Source of the DNA: Carboxylicivirga caseinilyticus
GTDB lineage: Bacteria > Bacteroidota > Bacteroidia > Bacteroidales > Marinilabiliaceae
Reading direction: 5' to 3'
Assembly (NCBI GenBank): GCA_025499705.1
Contig: JAFMVE010000007.1
Span: 108,506 to 172,505 of the forward strand
Length of the DNA stretch: 64,000 nucleotides
This document shows, piece by piece, positions 37,622 to 45,910 of this stretch. The position numbers were made by a program, and so were the translations under genes. The notes below the pieces were generated by a model. That model was given only the letters and a program-made list of their open reading frames with translations. It had not been told where the DNA came from and ran no database searches. How positions within the stretch are numbered: the first letter of the stretch is position 1; every line of letters starts with the position of its first letter.

Positions 37622-37978
37622 TTAAATATTTTTTTCTATTTCACTACGAATAAGATTCATATTAAAAGGCTTACGAAAATATTTCACAATCAGGTTTTCG
37701 TTTAAAGCTTGTTGAATCTCGGTTGATATGTCAAAGCCTGTAAGAATATAACATTTCAGATCCTGGAATTTTCTTTTGGCCTCTTTTACAAAATCAATTC
37801 CATTCATTTGAGGCATTCTCATATCACTAAAAATAACCTTGATATCAGGATTTTCCTCCAAAACCTGCAATGCAGCAGGACCATCATCGGCTGTTATTAC
37901 GTTATATGTTTTAGATAAGTTTATTGAGAATAATTCACGATTAATAAACTCATCATCTACAAAAAGGATCTTCGTCAT
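37622..37978 (-). CDS. Single-domain response regulator (receiver only)
   Basis: The 118-residue CheY-like protein has the acidic pair Asp8-Asp9, phospho-acceptor Asp52 in IFSDMRMP, the Thr in YILTGF and the Lys in FRKPF. There is no output domain, so it must act by protein contact or as a phosphorelay partner. Its start overlaps the end of the histidine kinase gene by 4 bp (ATGA type), so the kinase is its obvious partner. It is the last gene of the three-gene operon, which ends about 58 bp before the shared terminator. Confidence 0.93.
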   Translation of the reverse strand: MTKILFVDDEFINRELFSINLSKTYNVITADDGPAALQVLEENPDIKVIFSDMRMPQMNGIDFVKEAKRKFQDLKCYILTGFDISTEIQQALNENLIVKYFRKPFNMNLIRSEIEKNI

Positions 37979-39510
37979 TTTACTTGATTCACTTTATTGA
38001 AATAAGGAAGCTTAATTCTAATATTAGTTCCGGCCCCAAAATTAGAAGTTATTTCTAACATTCCATCATGTTGTTTAATAATATTATAGGTTATTGCCAT
38101 TCCTAATCCAGTCCCTTCTCCGGGAGCTTTTGTAGTAAAAAAAGGTGCAATTACTTTATTCAGGTTTTCTTCGGCAATACCAATACCTGTGTCTGCTATA
38201 TCAATAATAATATTCTTTTCTTCCCTATAAGTTTTAATGGTGATTGTGCCTTTTCCATTTATTGCCTGACAAGCATTCAGAAATATATTCATAAAAACCT
38301 GGTGCATCTTTCCCACATTTCCTAATGCAATTAATTGATTGGATGCAAATTCTTTTATGATTCTGATGTTATTTTTTAACCGATAATTAATCATCACCAA
38401 ACAGTCATCAATCACAGCATGAATATCAACCAACTCATTACATCCATCAACATTCCTGCTAAATTGATTTAAACTGGAAACAATAGTTGAAGCTTTATCA
38501 ACACCTGTTTTAATATGCTTCAATAACATAGGTATATTACTATCCATTAACTGATTATCTTCCATTATACTTTCCAGGGCTGTACAGGCTCCTAATATAA
38601 AATTCAATGGATTATTTATCTCATGAGCAACTCCGGCAGTTAACACACCTAAAGAAGCCATCTTTTCTGAATCAATTACCTGTTGCTGTGCAACCTTCAG
38701 CTGACTAATTATTTCCTCCAGTTCAGCATTTTTCTTTTGTAATTTTTCATTTACAACGCCCACCTCTCTATTTGCAGAAATTAAGGCCTTCGTACGTTCA
38801 TTTACAATCAATTCTAAATTTGCTTTGTGTCTTTCAAGCTCAAGACGTGCATCTTTAATCTCAGAAATCTCTCTTCCTTCAGGAATAATGTATAATAATT
38901 TACCATCATTATCCATGATGGGCTTAAAGGTAACGTCGAAGTGTAACAGCTGATTATCCTTGGTTGAATGAGTTGATTCGAATCGTATGGTTTTACCTTT
39001 TCTGGCTTCTTCTATTGCTTTACGTACTTTTTCTTGTTCTTCTTCAGAATGATGCCACCAATATGTTTTATCAAAAGGTTGCCCAATAGGATTATATTCA
39101 TCATCTTCAACAATCTTCATAGCTGTTTCATTGGCTTCTAGCAACTCCCCTTTTGCATTTAATAAGCCCATAAAAGAAAAAGATTGATTAAACAAACCTT
39201 TGAACTTTGTTTCACTCTGATTTCGTTTTTCTAATTCAGTATTTAATAATGAAGTATGTATTGAAAAAATTAAAATCGGTAAAAAAAGCAATGCTATAAA
39301 ATCCTCAAAATCTTCTGCGGTTTTAAAATCAACAAGATATTCGAGAATATTTACAAAGGCAGAAAGAAACAAGGGAAACATTGCAAGTGCCAATATCAGT
39401 TGAGACATTCTTTTGTTTTTCTTATATCTGAATACCAATGTAACCATTGCAAATAAAAGTGCAATTGCAGCTATAATTTCCTGAAATATGATAATATACT
39501 CATCCATCAT
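37975..39510 (-). CDS. Membrane sensor histidine kinase with PAS domain
   Basis: The 511-residue protein has three N-terminal membrane segments (about 10-30, 36-58, 68-88) with little periplasmic sequence. A PAS domain follows (about 100-220, SFMGLLNAKGELLEANETAM), then a coiled coil (about 225-285). The HisKA has its phospho-His in AGVAHEINNPLNF, and the HATPase_c carries DTGIGI and GEGTGLGMAI. The kinase type resembles NtrB/AtoS-like proteins with HEINNP boxes. It overlaps its neighbours by 4 bp on both sides, giving a translationally coupled unit with the small membrane protein upstream and the receiver downstream. The signal is not known; embedded-membrane sensing is suggested by the short loops. 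Confidence 0.92.
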   Translation of the reverse strand: MMDEYIIIFQEIIAAIALLFAMVTLVFRYKKNKRMSQLILALAMFPLFLSAFVNILEYLVDFKTAEDFEDFIALLFLPILIFSIHTSLLNTELEKRNQSETKFKGLFNQSFSFMGLLNAKGELLEANETAMKIVEDDEYNPIGQPFDKTYWWHHSEEEQEKVRKAIEEARKGKTIRFESTHSTKDNQLLHFDVTFKPIMDNDGKLLYIIPEGREISEIKDARLELERHKANLELIVNERTKALISANREVGVVNEKLQKKNAELEEIISQLKVAQQQVIDSEKMASLGVLTAGVAHEINNPLNFILGACTALESIMEDNQLMDSNIPMLLKHIKTGVDKASTIVSSLNQFSRNVDGCNELVDIHAVIDDCLVMINYRLKNNIRIIKEFASNQLIALGNVGKMHQVFMNIFLNACQAINGKGTITIKTYREEKNIIIDIADTGIGIAEENLNKVIAPFFTTKAPGEGTGLGMAITYNIIKQHDGMLEITSNFGAGTNIRIKLPYFNKVNQVK

Positions 39511-39761
39511 AGCTCCTTCTGATAAACACTAATTGCAAACATTATACTGGCCAACATAAACGAAAAATGTTCAACAAGATTAATCGTAACCGGTATAAAA
39601 AACACCTCAATAACTGATAAAAACTTAGATAGAAGAATTAACAAAATTCCTAAGAACCAGAATGACTTAGTATTCGTACGTGTATCTTTTATTAATTTAA
39701 TAAGATAAAGAGTAAGCACAACACTGGTAATCAAGTCTATTAATTCTCCAATCTGAATCAT
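39507..39761 (-). CDS. Small three-helix membrane protein, paralogue-like to the kinase's sensor region
   Basis: The 84-residue protein is almost entirely membrane-embedded, with three hydrophobic segments (about 8-24, 33-54, 60-79). Its spacing and several residues match the N-terminal region of the kinase: FLS-x-F-x-x-x-x-E in helix 2, and a helix 3 that ends before a polar Q/N-x-E-L tail. It overlaps the kinase start by 4 bp, so the products are probably made in equal amounts. It could form a joint six-helix sensor with the kinase or modulate it. I know no named family for it. Confidence 0.72.
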   Translation of the reverse strand: MIQIGELIDLITSVVLTLYLIKLIKDTRTNTKSFWFLGILLILLSKFLSVIEVFFIPVTINLVEHFSFMLASIMFAISVYQKEL

Positions 39762-40020
39762 ATTCTCTAAATTGTTTCCTGTTAAAGTAAAGGAACATTA
39801 TAGCATTAAGATAAGAAGTATCTAGAATATCTCTATAAAATTGGAAAATTATTTATCCTTGTAAATTCATACACTTAAGTTGATCATTCGGAAAAAAGAA
39901 TATGAACTATCTTCTGTAAAAGACGCCAAACCTAAAAAATCTTAAAACGTCATTCCATAAAGTATATTGAGTAACTGAAAATATTAGCTTATCTTTCAGA
40001 ACAATTGAAAAATAAATTTG

Positions 40021-40395
40021 ATGTCTGGAATAAAGTTTTTACCTGTTTTAGTATTCACAATTCTAATATTGTCTTGCTCTTCACAAAAGAAAAGTACTAC
40101 TGAAACTTCATCTGAAGATATTGGCAGACCAGCAGTTCCATCGGAGCAAACGATTGAAATGAACTCAATTTTGGCTGAGGGAAAAATAATAATGAAAGAA
40201 AATAAAATCTACTTTATTGTTTCAACTGTTTTGAAAAGAGGCAGACAAGCTCCTGTAGTTTTGAGAGGCGAAGAGTTGCTCATAATAAATGACAAAATAG
40301 ACGATTCACTTAAAGGGAATACAATAAAAGCCTTATTAAAAGGCGATGAAAATCAACAAGAAAACAAACATTGGACCTTAATTAAAACACACTAA
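40021..40395 (+). CDS. Small lipoprotein of unknown function
   Basis: The 124-residue protein starts at the ATG at 40021; a TTG one codon earlier is in frame but less likely. The N-terminus (MSGIKFLPVLVFTILILSC) is a lipoprotein signal ending at Cys19. A Ser/Thr/Glu-rich linker and a small beta-rich domain follow (about 45-120, GKIIMKENKIYFIV, VVLRGEELLIIND). I do not recognise the family. The next gene starts 15 bp downstream on the same strand, so it is probably made together with the T9SS-sorted propeller protein and could help to hold or protect it. Confidence 0.7.
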   Translation: MSGIKFLPVLVFTILILSCSSQKKSTTETSSEDIGRPAVPSEQTIEMNSILAEGKIIMKENKIYFIVSTVLKRGRQAPVVLRGEELLIINDKIDDSLKGNTIKALLKGDENQQENKHWTLIKTH

Positions 40396-40410
40396 ATCTT
40401 AAACCTAAAA

Positions 40411-43400
40411 ATGAAAAAACATTTATTTAAATACTCTATTCTTTTTACAGCAAGCATTCTTGCTATTTTGGCAATATATTTTCTAAATCAAAAATCAGAA
40501 ATTAACGAAGGTTTTGCTGCAACCAGAATTAAATCCAGTTTTTCTCCCAAAGCAACTCCCGGCTCAGCCGAAGAAAGAGATGAATTCTTTTTCAATGTAC
40601 TTAGAGATCCTTCCACTAATTCAATTCCAGAAGGAATCAGAACAAAAGAAGTTGCACTTTTCAATCAATTTAAAGCATTAAATCTTAAAAGTACTCAAGC
40701 TGATAATTACAACTGGTCTGAAGTTGGTCCTGGTGATGTAGGTGGCCGGACAAGAGCTTTAGCCATTGACATTCGAAATGCAAATCATGTTCTGGCTGGT
40801 GGTGTTTCCGGAGGAATCTGGAGGTCTACAGACAAGGGACAATCATGGTCGCTGCAAACCACTCAAACCGAATCATTCGCTGTTAATTCCATCTGTCAGG
40901 ATACCCGGACTGGTCACCAGGACACATGGTATTATGTTGGTGGTGAATTTTCGGGCAACTCAGCTAATGCCCGAAGTGCCTATTATACTGGTTATGGCTT
41001 ACATCGATCAACAGATAATGGTGTAACGTGGGAAGCTATCATTGATGATACCAATCCATATTCATGGAATAGTTTACTGGATTATGCATCCAAAATAATG
41101 GTTGATCCTATTACGGGTACCATTTACATTGCAGCACACAGCTATGGTATTATTTATGCCTATGAAGATTTGGGTGAATATAAGATTGGAGGTGTCATTG
41201 GAGGTAGTAATGATCATTATTATTCCGATTTTGATATTGACAGCAATGGTAATATGATTGTGACTTTGTCAGAGTATGGTTATGATTCAGATAAAACTAT
41301 TTCAGCAGGTGTTTATTATCGTCCGGTTGGATCATCAGTTTTTACAAAAATTGAAATGGAGTCTACTAATCCGGATGGATTCCCAACAACTTTTTCACGA
41401 AGTGTAGTTAAATTTGCACCATCCAACCCGAGCATTGCCTATGTTTATACAGTTGATGGTTCAACACCATATTTCCATGTTGTTCATATCAATCAGTCAA
41501 CTGTAGCAAATTCATATTTGACCGATCGCACAGCCAATCTTCCAACGTATGGTTCTTTAGGAAGCCAGGGTAGTTACAATATGACATTAGCTGTTAAACC
41601 TGATGATGAGGATTTTGTAATCGTTGGCAGTACATCTTTATTCCGATCAAATGATGCCTTTGCTACAACTCCAGACATTGATTTTGGATGGATTGGCGGA
41701 TATGGCCCTGAGGGCTCCGGTGTATTTTTCTACCCTAATCATCATCCTGATTGTCATATTACTGTTTTTGATCCTTCCAATGCTAATGCTGTTTGGAGTG
41801 GTCATGACGGTGGTTTAAGTTACGTATCAGATATAACCCAAAGTATTACTATTCCTGAGTTACTTCCCTGGCAGGATATGAACAATGGATATAATGTGAC
41901 GCAATTTTATACTTTGGCAAATCCAATGATGGCTAATGAGACTCGTTATCTTGGAGGTACTCAGGACAATGGTTCCCCCTTCTTTAAAACAGGCAGTTCA
42001 TCTTCTGTTGACATCAGCACCGGCGATGGCGCGTATTGCTACTTATCACCCAATTACGCTTATATTTCAACACAAAACGGGAGTGTAATGCGAACCGGCT
42101 ATAACCAAATAACCGGCGACCCATTAAATCCTTTTTCTTTAACAGAATCAGATAATTGGTCGCGTATTACACCGACGGATGCAACAGGGCAGCTTTTTAT
42201 CAATCCATTCTGCATCGATCCAAGCGGAGATACTACCATGTATTATGCAGGAGGCGAGCAACTATGGATCAATCTGAATGTTGAAAACATAAGCAATTTT
42301 AATTCAGGAACCACAATGGAAGGATGGTATGCACCTGCTGCTTTAGATGCTCCTGGTGAAGCAATTACTGCTATGACAGCGTCAAAAGTACCTAGTCATA
42401 TATTCTATTATGCCACCTTTACCGGAACATACCCTAACTTATACCGGGTAGAGAATAGTGTTGAAGAAGAATCTGCGATCAGCAGAACAACAATAACAAT
42501 GAATACAGCCTCTGAGGGTTCGTACCCATACTACATAGCTGTTAATCCTTATGATGCCGATGAAATTATTGTGGTGTTTGCTAACTATGGAGTTCCTTCT
42601 CTTTTTCATTCAACTGACGGAGGAGCAACTTTTAGTATTATAGATGGTAATCTAGCAGCCACAGAAGCCTTACCTGGTCCATCCATAAGAAGTGCAGCTA
42701 TTCTGAACTGGAACGGAGTAAAAACTTATTACGTATCAACCAGTATTGGAGCATATGAAACAAGCGCACTGGCAGGAGCCTCAACTCAATGGACTAATAT
42801 AGACAGTAATAACCTTGGTAATGTTGTTTGCAACCGTGTTAAAGCAAGTGAATTTGATGGTAAGGTTATTGTTGCAACCCACGGTAGAGGATTGTTTACA
42901 GGTGAATCAGGGAATCCACTTTTTATAAATGAAAAATTACCTAACCTGAACAGATTGACTACATCCCTGAGTGATGCAATTAATATCAGCAATGTATTTG
43001 GACATAAAACAGGTGCTGATATCACCTTAACGTTAGCCAACAATTCTACGCCTGCTGCAGTTGCAGCTTCCATAAACAATAATACATTAATGCTTAGTTA
43101 TGAAAACAGCACTGCAGGATTGGCTTTAATTACCCTTCAGGCAACATCAGGCACTGATGTGGCTCAGGTGACATTTGCCGTTACGGTTAAAAAAGATGGT
43201 TCAACAAATGTTGATAATCTTGTAAATAGTGGAAATGAGGATGAATTTACCATTTATCCAAATCCAACAAATGGTATATTTAAAATTAGATTAGAAGAAC
43301 TGAATAATAATGCAGCTGATGTAAAAATTTATAATATGCGAGGACAGTTAATTGATACAAAATCCTTTGAGAATTCCAGTTCGATATCGGATTATGAATT

Positions 43401-43488
43401 TAACATCAATCAGGCAGCAACAGGTTATTACCTTGTATTAATAGCAACTTCTGACGGTGCGAAGAAAATGAAGATATTTAAAGAATAG
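40411..43488 (+). CDS. Large beta-propeller (BNR/VPS10-like) protein with T9SS C-terminal sorting signal
   Basis: The 1025-residue protein has an N-terminal signal or anchor (MKKHLFKYSILFTASILAIL). It then has sortilin/sialidase-like propeller repeats (about 95-850), with Asp-box-like strings such as RSTDKGQSWS, RSTDNGVTWE and HSTDGGATFS. A short cadherin/Ig-like region follows (about 855-930). The C-terminal domain (about 945-1025) has YPNPTNGIFKI, the NMRGQLI core and a Lys-rich end (KKMKIFKE), the type-A signal for T9SS secretion and surface attachment. Catalytic residues of sialidases are not evident, so an adhesin, binder or protease-associated role is as likely as an enzyme. The T9SS genes lie a few kilobases downstream. 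Confidence 0.85.
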   Translation: MKKHLFKYSILFTASILAILAIYFLNQKSEINEGFAATRIKSSFSPKATPGSAEERDEFFFNVLRDPSTNSIPEGIRTKEVALFNQFKALNLKSTQADNYNWSEVGPGDVGGRTRALAIDIRNANHVLAGGVSGGIWRSTDKGQSWSLQTTQTESFAVNSICQDTRTGHQDTWYYVGGEFSGNSANARSAYYTGYGLHRSTDNGVTWEAIIDDTNPYSWNSLLDYASKIMVDPITGTIYIAAHSYGIIYAYEDLGEYKIGGVIGGSNDHYYSDFDIDSNGNMIVTLSEYGYDSDKTISAGVYYRPVGSSVFTKIEMESTNPDGFPTTFSRSVVKFAPSNPSIAYVYTVDGSTPYFHVVHINQSTVANSYLTDRTANLPTYGSLGSQGSYNMTLAVKPDDEDFVIVGSTSLFRSNDAFATTPDIDFGWIGGYGPEGSGVFFYPNHHPDCHITVFDPSNANAVWSGHDGGLSYVSDITQSITIPELLPWQDMNNGYNVTQFYTLANPMMANETRYLGGTQDNGSPFFKTGSSSSVDISTGDGAYCYLSPNYAYISTQNGSVMRTGYNQITGDPLNPFSLTESDNWSRITPTDATGQLFINPFCIDPSGDTTMYYAGGEQLWINLNVENISNFNSGTTMEGWYAPAALDAPGEAITAMTASKVPSHIFYYATFTGTYPNLYRVENSVEEESAISRTTITMNTASEGSYPYYIAVNPYDADEIIVVFANYGVPSLFHSTDGGATFSIIDGNLAATEALPGPSIRSAAILNWNGVKTYYVSTSIGAYETSALAGASTQWTNIDSNNLGNVVCNRVKASEFDGKVIVATHGRGLFTGESGNPLFINEKLPNLNRLTTSLSDAINISNVFGHKTGADITLTLANNSTPAAVAASINNNTLMLSYENSTAGLALITLQATSGTDVAQVTFAVTVKKDGSTNVDNLVNSGNEDEFTIYPNPTNGIFKIRLEELNNNAADVKIYNMRGQLIDTKSFENSSSISDYEFNINQAATGYYLVLIATSDGAKKMKIFKE

Positions 43489-43499
43489 CAAACAAGAAA

Positions 43500-43527
43500 A
43501 AACGCCTTCCGAATCCGGAAGGCGTTT
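43500..43527. terminator. Bidirectional terminator between the propeller gene and the Crp/Fnr gene
   Basis: AAACGCCTTCCG (43500-43511) and CGGAAGGCGTTT (43516-43527) form a perfect 12-bp GC-rich stem with a 4-nt loop, flanked by A and T runs. It lies 11 bp after one stop and 3 bp from the other. Confidence 0.9.
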
Positions 43528-43530
43528 CTT

Positions 43531-44193
43531 TTATGATATCATCACTATTTTATTAAGCTTATCTTTACTGTTAATCCGTATCTCGTTACGACTAAAGGTA
43601 AGAATACCGTCCTCCTTAAATTCAGTTATCAATCGACTTACCGACTCTTTTGAAGTGCCAATCCAACGAGCCATATCAACCCTTGAAATGACCAGAGGAA
43701 TAGCTTCGTCGTCTTTGGCCTGAAAGAGTTCCTGTAACTTTAAAAACAGGTTAGCTAATCGGCCACGTACAGTTTTTTGCGATATTTCAAGCATTGAATT
43801 ACATGTCTGCTTTAATTCTTCACAGGTTTGTTTCATTATCAACTCCGATAATGCCTTATCCTTTTTCATCGAGTCTTTCAATAAATCACCCGGAATAACA
43901 CATACCTGAGCGTCATTTAAACTCTCGCAACCTGTCACTTCCGGTTCGTCAGAAAGCATTGAATGAAAACCTATTAAGCTTCCTTCTTTCACTAGGCGAA
44001 CAATCTGCTGTTCGCCCCTGGCACCACTTCTGTATATCTTTAACAAACCGCTCTTCACATAATAAGCATGGTTCATATTGGAATCCTGAGCATAAACCAA
44101 TTCACCTGATTTATACTTCTGACATTTTTCATAAATCAACTGCCCCAACTCGGTATTCTCATTAAAAAACCTGGAATAGTTAAACACTGCCAT
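43531..44193 (-). CDS. Crp/Fnr-family transcription regulator
   Basis: The 220-residue protein has a cyclic-nucleotide-binding-like beta barrel (about 20-120, with YVKSGLLKIYRSG and GSLIGFHSML), a dimer helix (about 125-150) and a winged helix-turn-helix (about 150-215; VDMARWIGTSKESVSRLITEF). The ligand pocket lacks an obvious cAMP signature, and there is no N-terminal cysteine cluster of the FNR type. The effector is therefore unknown. It is divergent from the SBF-like transporter gene (182-bp gap) and might control it. A good promoter is visible just upstream (44225-44253). Confidence 0.9.
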   Translation of the reverse strand: MAVFNYSRFFNENTELGQLIYEKCQKYKSGELVYAQDSNMNHAYYVKSGLLKIYRSGARGEQQIVRLVKEGSLIGFHSMLSDEPEVTGCESLNDAQVCVIPGDLLKDSMKKDKALSELIMKQTCEELKQTCNSMLEISQKTVRGRLANLFLKLQELFQAKDDEAIPLVISRVDMARWIGTSKESVSRLITEFKEDGILTFSRNEIRINSKDKLNKIVMIS

Positions 44194-44224
44194 ACTTATA
44201 TTGATTTAAGTTAGAATAATGATT

Positions 44225-44253
44225 CAAAGGTAAAATATTTTTGAATGAACAAT
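44225..44253 (-). promoter_or_regulatory. Promoter of the Crp/Fnr-type gene
   Basis: The minus strand reads ATTG, 17 bp, then TACCTTTG, a full -7 match with a TTG-type -33 at normal spacing. The leader would be about 25 nt. Confidence 0.5.
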
Positions 44254-44375
44254 CAATGACTAATTGCATCTCTATATTTAACACATAGTATCGAAAATAG
44301 TTACAAAAGATGTTGATAAAAACAAGAAAGGCATGTGCCAATATATTTTCAGCTTATATTTACCAAAACTTTTAA

Positions 44376-45344
44376 ATGAAAAAAATAATAGATCCATTTA
44401 TTCTGGCTTTAATGGCAATGATTGCATTAGGCTGGCTTATGCCTGAACCAGCATTATATAATGGTTGGTTTTCGTTAGAAAAGATTACTCAAATTGGTAT
44501 CGCTCTTATTTTCTTCTTTTACGGTTTAAAACTAAGTCCCCGCGAAATGCGCCAAGGCATGAATAATATCAAACTTCACTTATTGGTGCAGATAACAACC
44601 TTTGCTTTGTTTCCATTACTAATATTAGCCTTTTATCCTTTGCTAACAAGTGATGAGTCAAGACTTATATGGCTGGCCATCTTTTTTCTGGCGGCATTAC
44701 CTTCAACCGTTTCTTCATCTGTTGTAATGGTTGTAATGGCAAAAGGAAACGTACCTGGTGCTATTTTTAATGCCAGTTTATCAGGATTAATTGGCATCTT
44801 AATCACCCCTCTTTGGATCGGATTATTTATTAACACTACCAATGCTTCATTTGAGTTATCCGGAATACTGATCAGTCTTTTCCTTAAAATTTTATTGCCG
44901 GTAATTATTGGTTTGTTTTTGCACCGCTTTTGGGGAAAATTTGTGAAGAAACATAGCAAAAAACTGGCTTTGTTCGACAAAAGTATTATTCTTTTAATCG
45001 TATATAAAAGCTTTGCCAAATCATTTAACAGCAACCTTTTTGAATCAATACCTTGGATTAATCTATTAATTATTCTGGTTTCTGTATTGGCATTATTTAG
45101 CTTAGTTTATGCCTTAGTTAGTCAATTGAGTAAATGGTTAAACCTTGGTCGAAACGATCGTATCACAGCTCTTTTTTGTGGATCAAAAAAATCATTGGTA
45201 CACGGATCTGTGATGTCAAGCGTACTGTTTAAAGGGATGGCTGCTCAAGGTTTAATGTTGCTTCCAATTATGCTGTACCACGCCATTCAGTTGGTTATTA
45301 TTAGTTTTATTGCTCAAAAAATGGGTAAAACAGCAGAAAAATAA
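44376..45344 (+). CDS. SBF-like (bile acid:sodium symporter-type) transporter
   Basis: The 322-residue integral membrane protein has about ten hydrophobic segments. It carries family strings such as FFFYGLKLSPREMRQG, ALPSTVSSSVVMVVMAKGN, the ALFCGSKKSLVHG crossover region and LPIMLYHAIQLV. These place it with the YfeH/SBF_like branch of sodium-coupled organic anion transporters. The natural substrate is unknown and bile acids need not be it. It is divergent from the Crp/Fnr regulator. There is no sign of an operon with the next gene, 125 bp away. Confidence 0.88.
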   Translation: MKKIIDPFILALMAMIALGWLMPEPALYNGWFSLEKITQIGIALIFFFYGLKLSPREMRQGMNNIKLHLLVQITTFALFPLLILAFYPLLTSDESRLIWLAIFFLAALPSTVSSSVVMVVMAKGNVPGAIFNASLSGLIGILITPLWIGLFINTTNASFELSGILISLFLKILLPVIIGLFLHRFWGKFVKKHSKKLALFDKSIILLIVYKSFAKSFNSNLFESIPWINLLIILVSVLALFSLVYALVSQLSKWLNLGRNDRITALFCGSKKSLVHGSVMSSVLFKGMAAQGLMLLPIMLYHAIQLVIISFIAQKMGKTAEK

Positions 45345-45469
45345 TCGATTTAATTTCTCCTCTTCATTGTGCATCAATAGTCAACTTCTGCCAAAAACTG
45401 TATCATAAAAGAAAAGCTTAGTTTTTATGAATTAATGAATATTCTTATCATTGCAGCAACAAAATCAGG

Positions 45470-45910
45470 ATGGAAGAATTAGCTAAAATTTTCGCAGTTT
45501 ATATTTCAGGTGCAGCGGGTTTTTACAAAGGAGTTGCTATGGGTATTGCTGTTGGATTAAGCCCAATATTAACAGCCATTTCAACCTCATTAGGATCCAT
45601 TTCTTTTACCATCATACTATTCTTTGCCGGTGATAAATTCAGAAACTGGATGATGAACCGATTTGGTAAAAACAAGCTGGAGAATAACAAGAAGAAGTTT
45701 ACCCGATGGATGGATAAATATGGCGTTGCCGCCCTTGGATTGATGGTAAGTGGCTTAATCGGCCCGATACTGGCTTTATTAATTGGTTTGGCATTAGTAA
45801 ATGACCGACGAAAGTTTTTGTTTTATATGATCACCGGAATACTTTTATGGACCTTTTCACTGACTTACCTGGCTGATCCTCTTGTTCAATGGGTTAAACA
45901 ATTATTCTGA
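45470..45910 (+). CDS. Small multidrug-export-type membrane protein
   Basis: The 146-residue protein has four or five hydrophobic segments and a conserved-looking basic cytoplasmic loop (FGKNKLENNKKKFTRWMDKYG). Glycine-rich helices (MGIAVGLSPILTAIS, MVSGLIGPILALLIG) recall the PF06695-type small multidrug export family, a weakly characterised DedA-like group. A TCAGG string lies just before the ATG. The gene ends with a 9-bp convergent overlap with the porE-like gene, so no terminator can lie between them. The transport function is inferred from family resemblance only. Confidence 0.7.
   Translation: MEELAKIFAVYISGAAGFYKGVAMGIAVGLSPILTAISTSLGSISFTIILFFAGDKFRNWMMNRFGKNKLENNKKKFTRWMDKYGVAALGLMVSGLIGPILALLIGLALVNDRRKFLFYMITGILLWTFSLTYLADPLVQWVKQLF

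Noticed and set aside
40013..40020. TAAATTTG as a promoter box for the small lipoprotein gene
   Set aside because: It touches the ATG at 40021, so the start point would fall inside the gene.
45400..45456. AT-rich inverted repeat CATAAAA/TTTTATG after the SBF-like gene
   Set aside because: The stem is short and A/T only, with a long loop; it is not a convincing terminator.
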